From Bartonella taylorii (lineage in GTDB: Bacteria > Pseudomonadota > Alphaproteobacteria > Rhizobiales > Rhizobiaceae): a stretch of DNA of 64,000 nucleotides. The notes under the pieces are model-generated. The model ran no database searches. It had not been told where the DNA came from and worked only from the letters and a program-made list of their open reading frames with translations. Below are positions 45,627 through 55,213 of the stretch, piece after piece. The stretch is taken from NCBI RefSeq assembly GCF_023920105.1, contig NZ_CP083693.1, positions 1 through 64,000 of the forward strand, read 5' to 3'. Position 1 is the stretch's first letter. Every line of letters begins with the position of its first letter. The translations under genes were made by a program, and so were the position numbers.

Positions 45627-46016
45627 ATGAAAAATATTCCATTCGTTAAAGAGGATGAAATTCTTATTATTCTTTGTGAAGAGGAAAAGAGTGATGCTTA
45701 TGAGGGACCACTCGACCAAATCGAAGAAGTGCTCGAGATTATCGAAGAATATGAAACTGTTCACAGACTTTTACGCCTTGATCTTACTACACTTCATGCG
45801 GAGGATGTGAGTGAACAACTCGCTGATTTCTACGTGGCAAATCATGAAATCGACGAACAAGATACACAACTCCAGCCATTTATTCTTAATAGTGATGCAT
45901 ACCATGCTTGTTTAGAGGGCAAAGTTGCACGCGATTATGAAGATAATCTCTATGGCTCTTATGAAAAGCAGCATCGCTTGCGCCCATGTGATGTTTTGAG
46001 CGATTACTGGTGGTGA
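45627..46016 (+). CDS. Acidic phage-region protein, unknown
   Basis: 129 residues from the ATG at 45627 (AAGGGGGGG upstream; the frame is open further upstream but without a better start). Strongly acidic (DEILIILCEEEKSDAYEGPLDQIEEVLEIIEEYE), otherwise no recognised motif. A DNA-mimic or small early phage protein is conceivable but not shown. Followed six bases later by another small gene. Confidence 0.55.
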   Translation: MKNIPFVKEDEILIILCEEEKSDAYEGPLDQIEEVLEIIEEYETVHRLLRLDLTTLHAEDVSEQLADFYVANHEIDEQDTQLQPFILNSDAYHACLEGKVARDYEDNLYGSYEKQHRLRPCDVLSDYWW

Positions 46017-46022
46017 AAAATC

Positions 46023-46220
46023 ATGGCCAGTTATCTCAAGACTTTTTATCAGGGGTTTCCACTTTACTACGCTGGAAATACTAAAACTACCATCAGACTC
46101 GAACCACAAAAACACAATGCAGTTCTTTTCATATCACGAGAGGCTGCAGAGTGTGTCGCGAAAAACTTGTCGGAAGAATATCTCCGAGATGATTTTTGTG
46201 TCGTGCAACAGCATGAGTGA
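46023..46220 (+). CDS. Small phage-region protein, unknown
   Basis: 65 residues starting six bases after the acidic gene: MASYLKTFYQGFPLYYAG, then a short alpha/beta pattern (AVLFISREAAECVAKNLSEEYLRDDFCVVQ). Not recognised. Likely co-transcribed with the gene before it. Confidence 0.5.
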   Translation: MASYLKTFYQGFPLYYAGNTKTTIRLEPQKHNAVLFISREAAECVAKNLSEEYLRDDFCVVQQHE

Positions 46221-46275
46221 AGAGACTTTTGAGCTTTGAATGAGGAGTCCTTCATTGAGGGAGCATTTGTGCCCC

Positions 46276-46419
46276 TGAATGAAGGAGGGGGGTCGAGGGT
46301 TTTTTTGCTGGTGGTGGAGGGAGCAAAATGTTTCAGGTATTTGCTTCAGCTGTTAGGGGCGGCGGCGTTGATTTGGAGGAGTTAACAAAAATCAGGGGGG
46401 ATATTGAGGAGGTTTAAGG
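46276..46419 (+). repeat. Direct repeat, copy 1, with truncated coding remnant
   Basis: Matches 46586-46734 over about 140 bases. It includes a GGAGGGAGCAAA Shine-Dalgarno and ATG leading to a short peptide (MFQVFASAVRGGGVDLEELTK) that stops after about 30 codons. It looks like the start of a phage gene, for instance a recombination protein expected next to a YqaJ nuclease, lost by deletion. Confidence 0.8.
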
Positions 46420-46585
46420 GAGAAGTGGGGTTTCGCATTTATGGGAGAGGTGCGGGAAAAATGTTGGGGGGAGGAGGAGCCAAAGAAAGAAGCAAGGGAG
46501 GCAAGTTAAGGGTAAGCGTTTGGATAGAGAAGCTCAAAGCTCCTATGGTGGCGGATGTGTGTCTGAGGATATGGGGGAGGGCATT

Positions 46586-46734
46586 TTATTGAAGGAGTGG
46601 GGGGGCGAGGGTTTTTTCGCTGGTGGTGGTGGAGGGAGCAAAAATGTTTCAGGTATTTGCTTCAGCTGTTAGGGGTGGCGGCGTTGATTTGGAGGAGTTG
46701 ACAAAAATCACGGCGGGGGGGAGGAGATTTAAGG
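46586..46734 (+). repeat. Direct repeat, copy 2
   Basis: Second copy of the block at 46276-46419, 310 bases downstream, with the same Shine-Dalgarno and short frame, diverging after TKI. Between and around the copies (46221-46883) I see no intact gene. Confidence 0.8.
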
Positions 46735-46883
46735 GATAGGTGGAGAGCGTGTGTAGGGGAAGTGTTCTATAGCGGATGTTTTAAAGATGAGAGGGAGGTA
46801 ATTTGAATATCACGTCGGGCAAAAAGGTGTCACGACGGTAAAGGACAACAAAATGGGGAAAAATAAGATGGGGGAAAAATGTC

Positions 46884-47675
46884 ATGCCAATCATTATCGA
46901 TTGTATTCAGGGAACAGCGGAATGGAAGCAAGCGCGCAATGGTTTGATCACGGCTTCTTTGTTTGAAATGGTTATGGCACGAAAAAAACAGGGGCACAAA
47001 ACTTCAAGATATCATTGTGTTATGATGAAACTCGCTGGGGAAAGAATTACGGGAAAAACTGTTGATGAGGGGACAACGCTTTCTATGCGACGCGGAACAG
47101 AACTAGAACCAGGTGCGCGCAGGCTTTATGGCACACTTACACACACACAGCCTGAATGTATTGGATTTGTTTTAGCTGATGATCGCATGAAAGGCTTTTC
47201 TCCCGATGCCTTTGTTGGAACAAACGGATTGTTGGAAATTAAAACCAAAAAACCTGAAATCTTAATTCCTCATTTTATCCAAAAGGGTTTTCCAGCAGAG
47301 CATAAAGCACAATGTCAGGGAGGATTATGGATTGCGCAGCGTGAATGGATAGATTTGATGCTCTATTGGCCTGATATGCCACCTCTTATCAAGCGCGCTT
47401 ATCGTGACGAAGTTTATATTCGAAAACTTGAGAGTGAAATTAGCCGTTTTAACGAGGCTTTGGAAATTATGGTACAGAAAATTAAGTGTACCGATACAGG
47501 GTTTGGTATGAGAATAAAAATTGTAGGAGAGGGGAATGAAAGAGAGGAGGGTGCAAGTAAGGTGCGTATAAGTGGGGGACTTAAGGCTAGAGTAGGGTCA
47601 AGAGCACGCGCTAGGCTTAAGGAGAGAGCTGCAACAAGGCGTGGGAAGAGAAAAGGAGGATCTGTTCAGGGTTAG
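46884..47675 (+). CDS. YqaJ-like phage exonuclease
   Basis: 263 residues. The N-terminal 200 match YqaJ/lambda-exonuclease family nucleases: QGTAEWKQARNGLITASLF, RRGTELEPGARRLYG, GFSPDAFVGTNGLLEIKTKK (the catalytic D...ExK pattern) and AQCQGGLWIAQREWIDLMLYW. It degrades one strand at DNA ends in phage recombination. The last 60 residues are a low-complexity Arg/Lys/Gly tail (RVGSRARARLKERAATRRGKRKGG) not found in the family, perhaps the product of a frame drift at the 3' end. A recombinase partner is absent apart from the remnants upstream. Confidence 0.87.
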   Translation: MPIIIDCIQGTAEWKQARNGLITASLFEMVMARKKQGHKTSRYHCVMMKLAGERITGKTVDEGTTLSMRRGTELEPGARRLYGTLTHTQPECIGFVLADDRMKGFSPDAFVGTNGLLEIKTKKPEILIPHFIQKGFPAEHKAQCQGGLWIAQREWIDLMLYWPDMPPLIKRAYRDEVYIRKLESEISRFNEALEIMVQKIKCTDTGFGMRIKIVGEGNEREEGASKVRISGGLKARVGSRARARLKERAATRRGKRKGGSVQG

Positions 47676-47959
47676 AGATGCAAAAATACTTAAAACAAGA
47701 GTGCTGCTAGGGGGAGCTGTGGAAGGATCATTCTGAGAGGTATGTTAGAGGGCGTCGTGAGGAGAGGGATAGCTAATAACATGCTGGGGGATGTGCTTTG
47801 GTATTGATAGGGAGGGTGTGGGTGCTTGGAAAGCGATGAGGGGTATAGTCTCAGAAAGTTGTGCAAAGGGGTATGCCGAGAAATAAGTGAGGGTGCGAGA
47901 GCATTATAAGAAAGCTATGAGCCTATGTTGTGAGGGGCTATGAAGATTGTGGTGCATAA

Positions 47960-48034
<75 letters not shown>

Positions 48035-48197
48035 CCTTTTCAATCTGTGCGCTGTCTTGTGCCATATTGTCATAAAATAGGCAAGAGAGCATTTGTGCAT
48101 TCTTGAAAGAAAAACCTTCTTGTGTCATGACATACATTTCTTATACAAAAGTCATGAGTTGTTTGAAGAAGCTCAACACTGTTCAAAAGGTTGCGCA

Positions 48198-48350
48198 ATG
48201 ACAAAAATGCATCAAAAACAAAAGCAAGAAGAACTTAATCATCAAGACGAAAAAGCAAAACGGCGCCAAGAAAGGCTGGCTGAACAATTGCGCCAAAACC
48301 TGAAACGCCGAAAAGAGCAAAGTCGAAAAAGAGCGCAGACAGAGCTTTAG
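48198..48350 (+). CDS. Small basic coiled-coil protein upstream of murA
   Basis: 50 residues from the ATG at 48198: almost entirely a charged helix (QKQKQEELNHQDEKAKRRQERLAEQLRQNLKRRKEQSRKR). Short proteins of this kind are common just before murA in related alphaproteobacteria. The frame is open upstream, but that part has no such character. Function unknown. Confidence 0.65.
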   Translation: MTKMHQKQKQEELNHQDEKAKRRQERLAEQLRQNLKRRKEQSRKRAQTEL

Positions 48351-48528
48351 AAAAATGTTTCTTATAGCATTTTGCAACCAAATCTCTCAATAGTTCGTTC
48401 TAACATTTGAGGTTCGTTCTAATACTTGAGATTCGTTCTGGAACCATAAAAAATAATTTCTCAAGATAACTTCTCAAGGGGGTAAAACCTTTGGAAGGGG
48501 AAACACAAAGGGAAAGAGGGAAAGCACT

Positions 48529-49824
48529 ATGGATTCTATTCAAATTATTGGTGGGAAAGAACTTACAGGGACTATTCCTATCTCGGGGGCAAAAAATGCT
48601 GCGTTGCCTTTGATGATTGCGTCACTGCTCACTGAAGAAACGCTCACTTTAGAAAATATTCCCCATCTTGCTGATGTGGAATTGCTTATTCGTATTCTCA
48701 ATAATCATGGTGTTGGATATGCCGTCGACGGACAGGAAGTTCACCACGATTGTGTATACTCAAGAACTATCCATTTTACCGCGCAAAAAATAGCTACAAC
48801 ACGTGCACCCTACGAACTGGTGAAAAAAATGCGCGCAAGCTTTTGGGTGATCGGACCCTTACTTGCACGCTGTGGCGAAGCTCTTGTCTCTTTGCCTGGA
48901 GGATGCGCTATCGGAACAAGACCTGTCGATTTTATTCTTGAGGGACTCAAAACTTTAGGAGCCCATATTGCTATCGAAAGTGGATATGTTCGTGCTAAAG
49001 CTCCAAAAGGATTAAAAGGTGCTTATTACCATTTTCCTAAAGTCACTGTCGGGGGAACTCATGTTATGCTCATGGCTGCTACAATGGCAAAGGGTGTAAC
49101 CGTTCTTGATAATGCTGCTTGTGAACCAGAAGTCGCGAATCTTATTCGAACCCTCAACGCCATGGGGGCAAGAATAGCCGGTGAAGGAACAACAACTCTC
49201 ACTATTGAGGGGGTGAAAAAACTCAATGGTGCTAAAATACATGTCATTGCGGATCGAATCGAGGCGGGAACCTACGCAATGGCTGTTGCTATGACGGGAG
49301 GAGATGTATTTCTCAAAAATGCAAATCCTAACCATTTAACAAAAGTGCTTAAGGTTCTTCAAAAAACTGGACTCAATATTCAAATAGAACCTCAAGGAAT
49401 TCACATTAAACGGAATCCAAAACAAACAAAAATAATGCCCGTGGATATCAAAACAGGTCCTTATCCTGCTTTTCCAACTGATCTCCAAGCGCAATTTATG
49501 GCGCTGATGACACGAGCACAGGGAACTGCGCGGATCACTGAGACGGTTTTCGAAAATCGCTTTATGCATGTTCAGGAACTTACCCGTTTGGGTGCTCAGA
49601 TAAAGCTCAATGGGCAGACAGCAACCGTCTTTGGTACAGACAATCTGCAAGGCGCACCCGTTATGGCTACGGATTTACGTGCTTCCGTCTCTCTTGTTAT
49701 TGCTGCTTTGGCGGCAAAGGGAGAAACCATCGTCAACCGTGTGTATCATCTTGATCGCGGCTTTGAGAGGCTGGAGGAAAAATTAGCCCGATGCGGCGCT
49801 ACAATTCAACGCATTACAGTTTAA
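48529..49824 (+). CDS. murA: UDP-N-acetylglucosamine 1-carboxyvinyltransferase MurA
   Basis: First committed step of peptidoglycan synthesis: transfers enolpyruvate from PEP to UDP-GlcNAc. 431 residues, standard length. Lys22-Asn23 (SGAKNAALPLM), the active-site Cys126 in LPGGCAIGTRPVDFIL (the fosfomycin target), and PYPAFPTDLQAQFMAL and the FENRFMHVQEL motif are all present. The ATG at 48529 follows GGGAAAG. Monocistronic in this window. Confidence 0.97.
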   Translation: MDSIQIIGGKELTGTIPISGAKNAALPLMIASLLTEETLTLENIPHLADVELLIRILNNHGVGYAVDGQEVHHDCVYSRTIHFTAQKIATTRAPYELVKKMRASFWVIGPLLARCGEALVSLPGGCAIGTRPVDFILEGLKTLGAHIAIESGYVRAKAPKGLKGAYYHFPKVTVGGTHVMLMAATMAKGVTVLDNAACEPEVANLIRTLNAMGARIAGEGTTTLTIEGVKKLNGAKIHVIADRIEAGTYAMAVAMTGGDVFLKNANPNHLTKVLKVLQKTGLNIQIEPQGIHIKRNPKQTKIMPVDIKTGPYPAFPTDLQAQFMALMTRAQGTARITETVFENRFMHVQELTRLGAQIKLNGQTATVFGTDNLQGAPVMATDLRASVSLVIAALAAKGETIVNRVYHLDRGFERLEEKLARCGATIQRITV

Positions 49825-50252
49825 CCCCGTTCGTGCATTATCTTTTGGGAGGGGGTTTGGGGCACTTTGACCTTAAGAACTAAGGCTTGTTAGTCTTCGC
49901 AATAAACGCGGGGCTGATATCATGATTTTGGAGTGCGATTATTAAAAGTTTGAGAGACGGGGTAACTCCTATAAAAATAGAGATCAAGACTATTTTTATT
50001 GCCAATCTCCTGAATTTGCCCTATGAATAGCACTGTAATTTTGGTCGTATACGCAACGACCGAGAGGGATTCAAAAACCCCTAAATCCGAGCGTAAAAAT
50101 GAACCTACTCTGTAGGTATCCCGGGATTCCGGGAGTTTTTGCTATGTCCAGGTGCGATGAGCACTAAAAGCAAAAAAGCTGACTCGGATTCAGTGTTTTT
50201 GACTCCCGGAATACTCATGCGAGGGCGCTCGCAACCGGAGGGGGACCTGAAA
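49825..50252 (+). ncRNA. Brt-like leader RNA upstream of trp-like gene, copy 1
   Basis: The sequence from about 49980 to 50250 is conserved with 60260-60560 (reverse) and in part with 60600-60910. It holds a promoter (49999-50027), a CCTAC/GTAGG hairpin (50104-50116), an intrinsic-terminator-like hairpin with T run (50120-50140), and arms ATTCCGGGAG (50126-50135) and CTCCCGGAAT that pair across about 80 bases. This matches my memory of the Bartonella regulatory transcripts (Brt), about 200 nt RNAs encoded just before helix-turn-helix genes. 49825-49980 holds nothing else. Exact RNA ends cannot be read from sequence. Confidence 0.7.
49999..50027 (+). promoter_or_regulatory. Promoter of the leader RNA, copy 1
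   Basis: TTGCCA (49999-50004), a 17-base spacer and TATGAA (50022-50027). The same -35 and 17-base spacer occur in copy 2, which supports function. Confidence 0.6.
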
Positions 50253-50618
50253 GTGAAAGCTAAAAATCCACATTTTAACGACATTTCTATCGGTAGAAAA
50301 ATTCGTTTTAGGCGAGAAATGTTGAAAATGTCTCAAAAACAATTAGGTGACCATTTAGGTGTAACCTTCCAACAAATCCAAAAATACGAAAAAGGCACAA
50401 ATCGTGTAGGCGCAGGGCGCTTAAAGGAAATTGCTGATATACTGGATGTCCCTATTGCCTTTTTTTATTCCGAGCTCTCAACAAAAGAAAATGCTCCATA
50501 CCCCCCATACCATTGTGATGAGGGAGTATCGAGCAAAGAGGAATACTTGCTCCTGAAAAATTTTAGAGAGCTCAAATCTAGAAAGCAAAAGGCAATTTTG
50601 TGGTTAATTTCGCATTAG
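50253..50618 (+). CDS. XRE-family regulator (Trp-like), copy 1
   Basis: 121 residues from a GTG with GGAGGGGGA upstream; an in-frame ATG at 50218 is an alternative. Helix-turn-helix: IGRKIRFRREMLKMSQKQLGDHLGVTFQQIQKYEKGTNRVGAGRLKEIADILDVPIAFFYSE, then a short tail ending LKSRKQKAILWLISH. It is nearly identical to the gene at 59905-60285. Position behind a long structured leader fits the Bartonella trp genes, which with Brt RNAs control the adhesin gene badA in B. henselae; here the target is unknown. Confidence 0.88.
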   Translation: MKAKNPHFNDISIGRKIRFRREMLKMSQKQLGDHLGVTFQQIQKYEKGTNRVGAGRLKEIADILDVPIAFFYSELSTKENAPYPPYHCDEGVSSKEEYLLLKNFRELKSRKQKAILWLISH

Positions 50619-51197
50619 AGTAAAAATTTTTAAATATTCTCTTGCTAAATGATAAATTATCATATATGCCTCTTTTCAGGGAAGGGGTTATTTAAGTTTC
50701 CCCCGCAGGAATATCCCAATGTAGCCTCCTTCTCTTCATTTTAAAAATCATAAAAAACTTCATCCTTCCCCTTTCTTCAAAGAATGACTCATTTGTGTTG
50801 GGTGAATTTGTCGGAAATTTTGATATTTTTAAATTTTTTTAAGATCTATGGTTTTTAGCTTCTTTGATAAAAACTCCCTAAAACCAACGGAATCCCTTTC
50901 AGCTTGAAGATCATTTTGAAGAAGAGGCAAGATGAGGCAATGGTGTAGCATTTGAGAGTGTATAGATTTTTCTAATTTTATTACAATTATAGTTATTATT
51001 AGTGATTATTCTTTTAGATGTTTTGAGGGAATCTTTGGAATGAGGCTTTTTCGGGGTGAAGCCTTCTTCAGGGTGAAGTTTGGGGGCACGAAGTTCTTTG
51101 AGAGAAAAATTGGGAGACTTGAAGAATCGTATTGCAAGAAAGAGTCCCCAAAAGGGAACATTGGAGAGTGACCATCAAAGGGGTTGTTGAGAGAAGG
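50619..51197. other. Region after trp-like gene 1
   Basis: The first 200-300 bases are conserved (in reverse) after the copy at 59905, forming the outer part of an inverted repeat. No gene is seen in the rest. Confidence 0.5.
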
Positions 51198-52034
51198 CTA
51201 CCAAAAATCTGGAACTTCAGGTTTTAAGTGAGGACCAATTCGTACTGCCGAGACCTTTTCTGCTAAACCCGTGCGGTTTGAAAGTTCCACTGCTAAACCG
51301 CAAAGGGTGGCAGGACCACATGCTGGTTCAAAACGGTCTTGCTTCGTTTTATAAAGAAAACGGTGTAAGGGTTCTTCTTTATCCATTCCAAGCGACGAGT
51401 TATAATCTCCACACATTCCCGCATCCGACATATAAGCACTGCCACACTCTAATATTTGTGCGTCAGCTGTAGGAATGTGGGTATGCGTTCCTACAATCAC
51501 ACTCACACGACCATCAAGAAAATGTCCAAGACATTGCTTTTCGCTTGTCGTTTCTGCGTGAAAGTCAAAAATAATCGCATCTGCCTGTTCCATCAAAGAG
51601 CAAGCGCACAGAATCTTTTCAGCCGTTTCAAATGGATCATCTACCTTGCACGGCATAAAAGCATTCCCCAAAAGATTGGCAACAAGAACACGCGCTCCAT
51701 TCTTTGCGGTAAAAATACCAGAACCCTTTCCTGGAGTGTCTTTAGGAAAATTGGCGGGACGTAAAAAACGGTCGCTTTCATGGGCATAGCGCAATGTTTC
51801 TTGGCATGAAAAAGCGTGATTACCCGTTGTCACAACATCAACACCTACCATGAGAAGGTCTTGATAAGTTTCTTGCGTGATGCCAAAACCATGAGACGCA
51901 TTTTCACCATTCACCACAACAAAATCAAGCTGCCATTTCTTGATGAGTTGCGGAAGTTGTTCAAAAACAGCCCTACAGCCCGTTGTTCCGACAATGTCAC
52001 CTAAAAATAAAAAACGCATAGGCGTTTTAACCAT
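51198..52034 (-). CDS. YmdB-type metallophosphoesterase
   Basis: 278 residues of the TIGR00282/YmdB family: FLFLGDIVGTTGCRAV, VNGENASHGFGITQ, VVTTGNHAFS, DFHAETTSEKQ and VGTHTHIPTADAQIL supply the di-metal ligands (D, E, N, H, H, H). B. subtilis YmdB hydrolyses 2',3'-cyclic nucleotides. The ATG at 52034 lies three bases after the upstream stop; MRFLF at 52019 is the alternative and agrees better with relatives. Coupled to the cyclo-ligase gene. Confidence 0.9.
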   Translation of the reverse strand: MVKTPMRFLFLGDIVGTTGCRAVFEQLPQLIKKWQLDFVVVNGENASHGFGITQETYQDLLMVGVDVVTTGNHAFSCQETLRYAHESDRFLRPANFPKDTPGKGSGIFTAKNGARVLVANLLGNAFMPCKVDDPFETAEKILCACSLMEQADAIIFDFHAETTSEKQCLGHFLDGRVSVIVGTHTHIPTADAQILECGSAYMSDAGMCGDYNSSLGMDKEEPLHRFLYKTKQDRFEPACGPATLCGLAVELSNRTGLAEKVSAVRIGPHLKPEVPDFW

Positions 52035-52037
52035 ACT

Positions 52038-52646
52038 TTAGCGTTTTAAGAAACCCTTTTCTGTAAAAATTCCCTGCACGACTAAATCATGTTCTGCATG
52101 GGGAATGGATTCAACTTCCTGACATGAAAAGCCTAAGCCCAGTAAGTTAAGCCGATGCCCTTGTTTTTCAAGAGCTTCAACTGCACGATCATAATATCCC
52201 CCCCCATAGCCAAGGCGGTGGCATTGGCTGTCAAACGCGGAAAGGGGAACAATAATAAAGTTTGGTATAACAACGGCATTTTCTACACTAGGTCCCAATG
52301 TGCCAAAGCGCATTGGCTCTAACACTGTGTCGTGTGAAAATGCACGAAAAACCATGGTGGTGGAATCAAGCACTGCTGGTAGTGCTAAACTTCCACCGCG
52401 TAACGCTATAGCATCAAATAAAGGACGGGGATCACTTTCCGATTTGATTGGCCAATAGCCTGCTAAAATCATGCGCGAAAAATCTTCCCCTTTTTCTTCA
52501 AGGGTTTTTATCAGGTGGGAACAGGCGTGCTGCGAAAAAGTAGCACGTTCTTGTGCCGAAAGAGCATCACGACGGGATAAACCGCTCTTGCGCAGTTGTG
52601 CGCGAAGCGATGAAGTCGATTGTGGAGGCTTTGTGCTTTGTTTCAT
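52038..52646 (-). CDS. 5-formyltetrahydrofolate cyclo-ligase
   Basis: 202 residues from the ATG at 52644-52646 (MKQSTKPPQ): RAQLRKSGLSRRDAL, ILAGYWPIKSESDPRPLF, and the signature FDSQCHRLGYGGGYYDRAVE with VPLSAFD. It converts 5-formyl-THF to 5,10-methenyl-THF. The frame stays open 41 codons further upstream, but that part (ISAADGVILSSPVYHG) belongs to another family, an FMN-reductase remnant, so I place the start here. The Shine-Dalgarno is weak. It is followed by the ymdB-type gene, a frequent pairing in this group. Confidence 0.9.
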   Translation of the reverse strand: MKQSTKPPQSTSSLRAQLRKSGLSRRDALSAQERATFSQHACSHLIKTLEEKGEDFSRMILAGYWPIKSESDPRPLFDAIALRGGSLALPAVLDSTTMVFRAFSHDTVLEPMRFGTLGPSVENAVVIPNFIIVPLSAFDSQCHRLGYGGGYYDRAVEALEKQGHRLNLLGLGFSCQEVESIPHAEHDLVVQGIFTEKGFLKR

Positions 52647-52649
52647 TAT

Positions 52650-52815
52650 TCTGTAAATTGCTGCTCCTCGATCAATTGCTGTAAGTGCAATAAAATAAAG
52701 CCCGTGATAAACAGGACTTGAAAGAATAACACCATCAGCGGCTGAGATTGTTTTGACAAACGCATGCACCTTAGCACCGCGATTATAATTACTTATAAAA
52801 ACAATAACTTTTTAA
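52650..52815 (-). pseudogene. NAD(P)H:FMN reductase remnant
   Basis: Reading on - from about 52815: VIVFISNYNRGAKVHAFVK and ISAADGVILSSPVYHGLYFIALTA, the flavodoxin-like motif typical of SsuE-type FMN reductases. Both ends of the enzyme are missing, and the frame runs into the cyclo-ligase gene. It is either a decayed gene or the source of a fused N-terminus. Confidence 0.65.
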
Positions 52816-53110
52816 ATTACTCCTCAACGGCGTATAAATATAGGCACGCTTTTTCTCATCATTTTTTACGGCATTAAAGTATTCCAATTTACTGAACTTA
52901 CTCTTAAATTGAAGCCGAATGGTTTTAATAAACTCATATTACTTTAAAACTCAATAGATAATATTAAGGTTACAAATAAAGGCACTTCTTTTGCATATTA
53001 AACAAGTTTTATAACCTATATTCTTATTTACATAGAAGTAAACAGCCTCCATAGATGGGATGAGGTGCTATGCCTTCACAGTTAGTGCTTTACAAGTGTT
53101 TTTATAACAC
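52816..53110. other. Intergenic region, nothing seen
   Basis: AT-rich, stops in all frames; must hold the end of the MATE gene transcript and the promoter for the cyclo-ligase operon. Confidence 0.4.
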
Positions 53111-54580
53111 TCACTCCGCCCCAAACATAGGATTGCGTTTTATTAAATAACTCACGCGCATATAATTAAAGATAGAAACGATTAAGCTTGCGCCAATCAT
53201 GCCAAGCCAATAGCCAATAAAGCCATATTCAAAAAAATGCGCCATGAGCGCTCCCCCAAATAAGCCTATCCCCCAATAGCTTATTGCGACAACAATTGTT
53301 GACCAAAACGTATCAAGCAAGCCCACAAGTATGCCATTGAGCATAGCTCCTAAAGTGCCAAAAGCAAAAGACAATAAGACGAGTGGAAACAATTCCCAAG
53401 AGAAAACAACAACGCTGTCCTCAGAAATATCAAAGATGGTTGTAAGGATAAATCCATAAGAGAGATAAACAACTCCTGATAAAAACAAGACATAAGCTAC
53501 AGCAAAAACTGTGACACTCATACGCAGCTGTTTTAGAGCCATATTATTTCCATCTGCTCTATACCACGCTGCTATTGTTGCGGCTGCGCTGGAAATTCCC
53601 AAAGCCACCACGGAAATAAGCATATCGAGACGCATCCCAATCGTATGCGCAGCTAAAGCTTCGACCCCATAAGCCGTAATCATGAATGCAATGATAGAAG
53701 GAAAACCCTCCGCAATAAGTATACGTATACCAATGGGTAATCCTACTCGCAGCAATTTTATTAGTCGTGAAATTTCTAACTTTGGTCTCAAATAATTTAA
53801 GGGAAAGGAATGAAAAGCAGAATTGCGAGCCAGAATTATTGCCGCTGCCATAACAATCAAAATACGGATCAAACTGCTTGCAATTCCAGCACCAAAGACA
53901 CCTAATCCGTTTGCAGGACCTATACCAAAAATAAGTGGCCAAGAGATAAGAAAATTTATAGGAATAGCCGCAAGCATAACCCAGGTTAAGGGCTTTGGAT
54001 TACCAATTGCTGATAGTAATCCGCGGCTATTCACATAAAGATAAAAAAATACCACCCCTATAGCAGCACCATTATTATATTCCTGCGCTATATTGGCAAT
54101 TGCTCCATCTTGGCCTAGAAAACACAAGATATTCCTCGTGTTGAGTAAAATGATCGCACTCGTCATTCCAATCAAAAGGGAAAGCCATATTCCTTGATCA
54201 AACCATGCCTTTAATGCATATCTATCTTGTCTGCGAAAGCTTTGTGCAAGTTTTGGTGCAACCGCGGTAACAATACCTAGCCCTAACAACATAACAAAAC
54301 TAAACATACTCAGAGCCAACATTGTACCACTCAAGGCTTGAACGCCTAAATGCGCTACAAGCGCTGCATCTGTGAAGGAAATCATCATCTGAGAGATAAA
54401 CCCAATAGCCAGTGGCATGCCAAGAAATAGCAATTGCTTCATCACAAAAAACATTGTGAAATACCCTTCCATATTAAATGAGCGTATTAAGTTCGGATCT
54501 TTTAAACAAAACACATTGATTTTTTTGGTAAAGTCTTTCCATCGCAAATCTTGCGTAAAGGATGCATAATGAGAACTCAT
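53111..54580 (-). CDS. MATE-family efflux transporter
   Basis: 489 residues with about twelve membrane segments. The two-fold MATE pattern is visible: LFLGMPLAIGFISQMMISFTDAALVAHLG in the first half and LLRVGLPIGIRILIAEGFPSIIAFMITAYGVEALAAHTIGMRLDML in the second, plus GLGIVTAVAPKLAQSFRRQD. NorM-like proteins export cationic drugs with Na+ or H+. The ATG at 54578 has no evident Shine-Dalgarno; starts at Met37 or Met47 (MKQLLFLGMP) are at least as likely and fit the family better. Confidence 0.9.
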   Translation of the reverse strand: MSSHYASFTQDLRWKDFTKKINVFCLKDPNLIRSFNMEGYFTMFFVMKQLLFLGMPLAIGFISQMMISFTDAALVAHLGVQALSGTMLALSMFSFVMLLGLGIVTAVAPKLAQSFRRQDRYALKAWFDQGIWLSLLIGMTSAIILLNTRNILCFLGQDGAIANIAQEYNNGAAIGVVFFYLYVNSRGLLSAIGNPKPLTWVMLAAIPINFLISWPLIFGIGPANGLGVFGAGIASSLIRILIVMAAAIILARNSAFHSFPLNYLRPKLEISRLIKLLRVGLPIGIRILIAEGFPSIIAFMITAYGVEALAAHTIGMRLDMLISVVALGISSAAATIAAWYRADGNNMALKQLRMSVTVFAVAYVLFLSGVVYLSYGFILTTIFDISEDSVVVFSWELFPLVLLSFAFGTLGAMLNGILVGLLDTFWSTIVVAISYWGIGLFGGALMAHFFEYGFIGYWLGMIGASLIVSIFNYMRVSYLIKRNPMFGAE

Positions 54581-55213
54581 TAAGCCAAGAGGAGATGCTC
54601 AGTTCTTAAAGGAGAAGTGTAATGCACCTTTATTCATTTTTTTGGCTTCATGCCATGCGTTTTTTGTAGAGCATTATGCCCCAAGCAGCTACAGTCGTTT
54701 ATAAAATATCCTTAGCAAGCGTTTGTTTGTTTTGCTCTTCTATTTTCAGTATTTTCAATAAAATTTTGGGAAGATTTTTTTGTACAAGACTTGATATGCC
54801 CCCTCTCAATTGTCAAAGACGCGCACGAACCCCTTGAGAGAGAGTATAGCAATTTACTTTACACGCAAAAGAACAAGAACGATTTATTTTATTTACGCAA
54901 AAAAGGTGATCCACAACAGCCGATGGAAAAAGTTGATCCCAAGAACCTACATAAATAGGTGGGCGCCATATGAAAAAGCCCACGGGCCTTATCAGGGACA
55001 GCTCCCTTGGAGATCACTAAGGTCTCAGGAATGCGTTATTTCCTGTCGAGAAGCGCAGAACACCCTCCCTGTTATAAAACAGTTTGAGATATTCTGCTAG
55101 ATATAAAATGATTCCAACGCAATCTCTTTGGAGCTGTGGTTTTTTTGCACGTTGCTGGATGCTTGCTGGGGGCGAGGAGATGATATCTGATGGCGGTGGC
55201 GTGCTCTTTTTTT
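54581..55213. other. Intergenic region, nothing supported
   Basis: About 630 bases. A 96-codon open frame at 54810-55100 (+) is Arg/Thr-rich, without a Shine-Dalgarno; not called. Confidence 0.4.

Noticed and set aside
54810-55100. 96-codon + frame between MATE and TPR genes
   Set aside because: Arg/Thr-rich, no Shine-Dalgarno, no family; the neighbouring DNA is decayed duplicate sequence.
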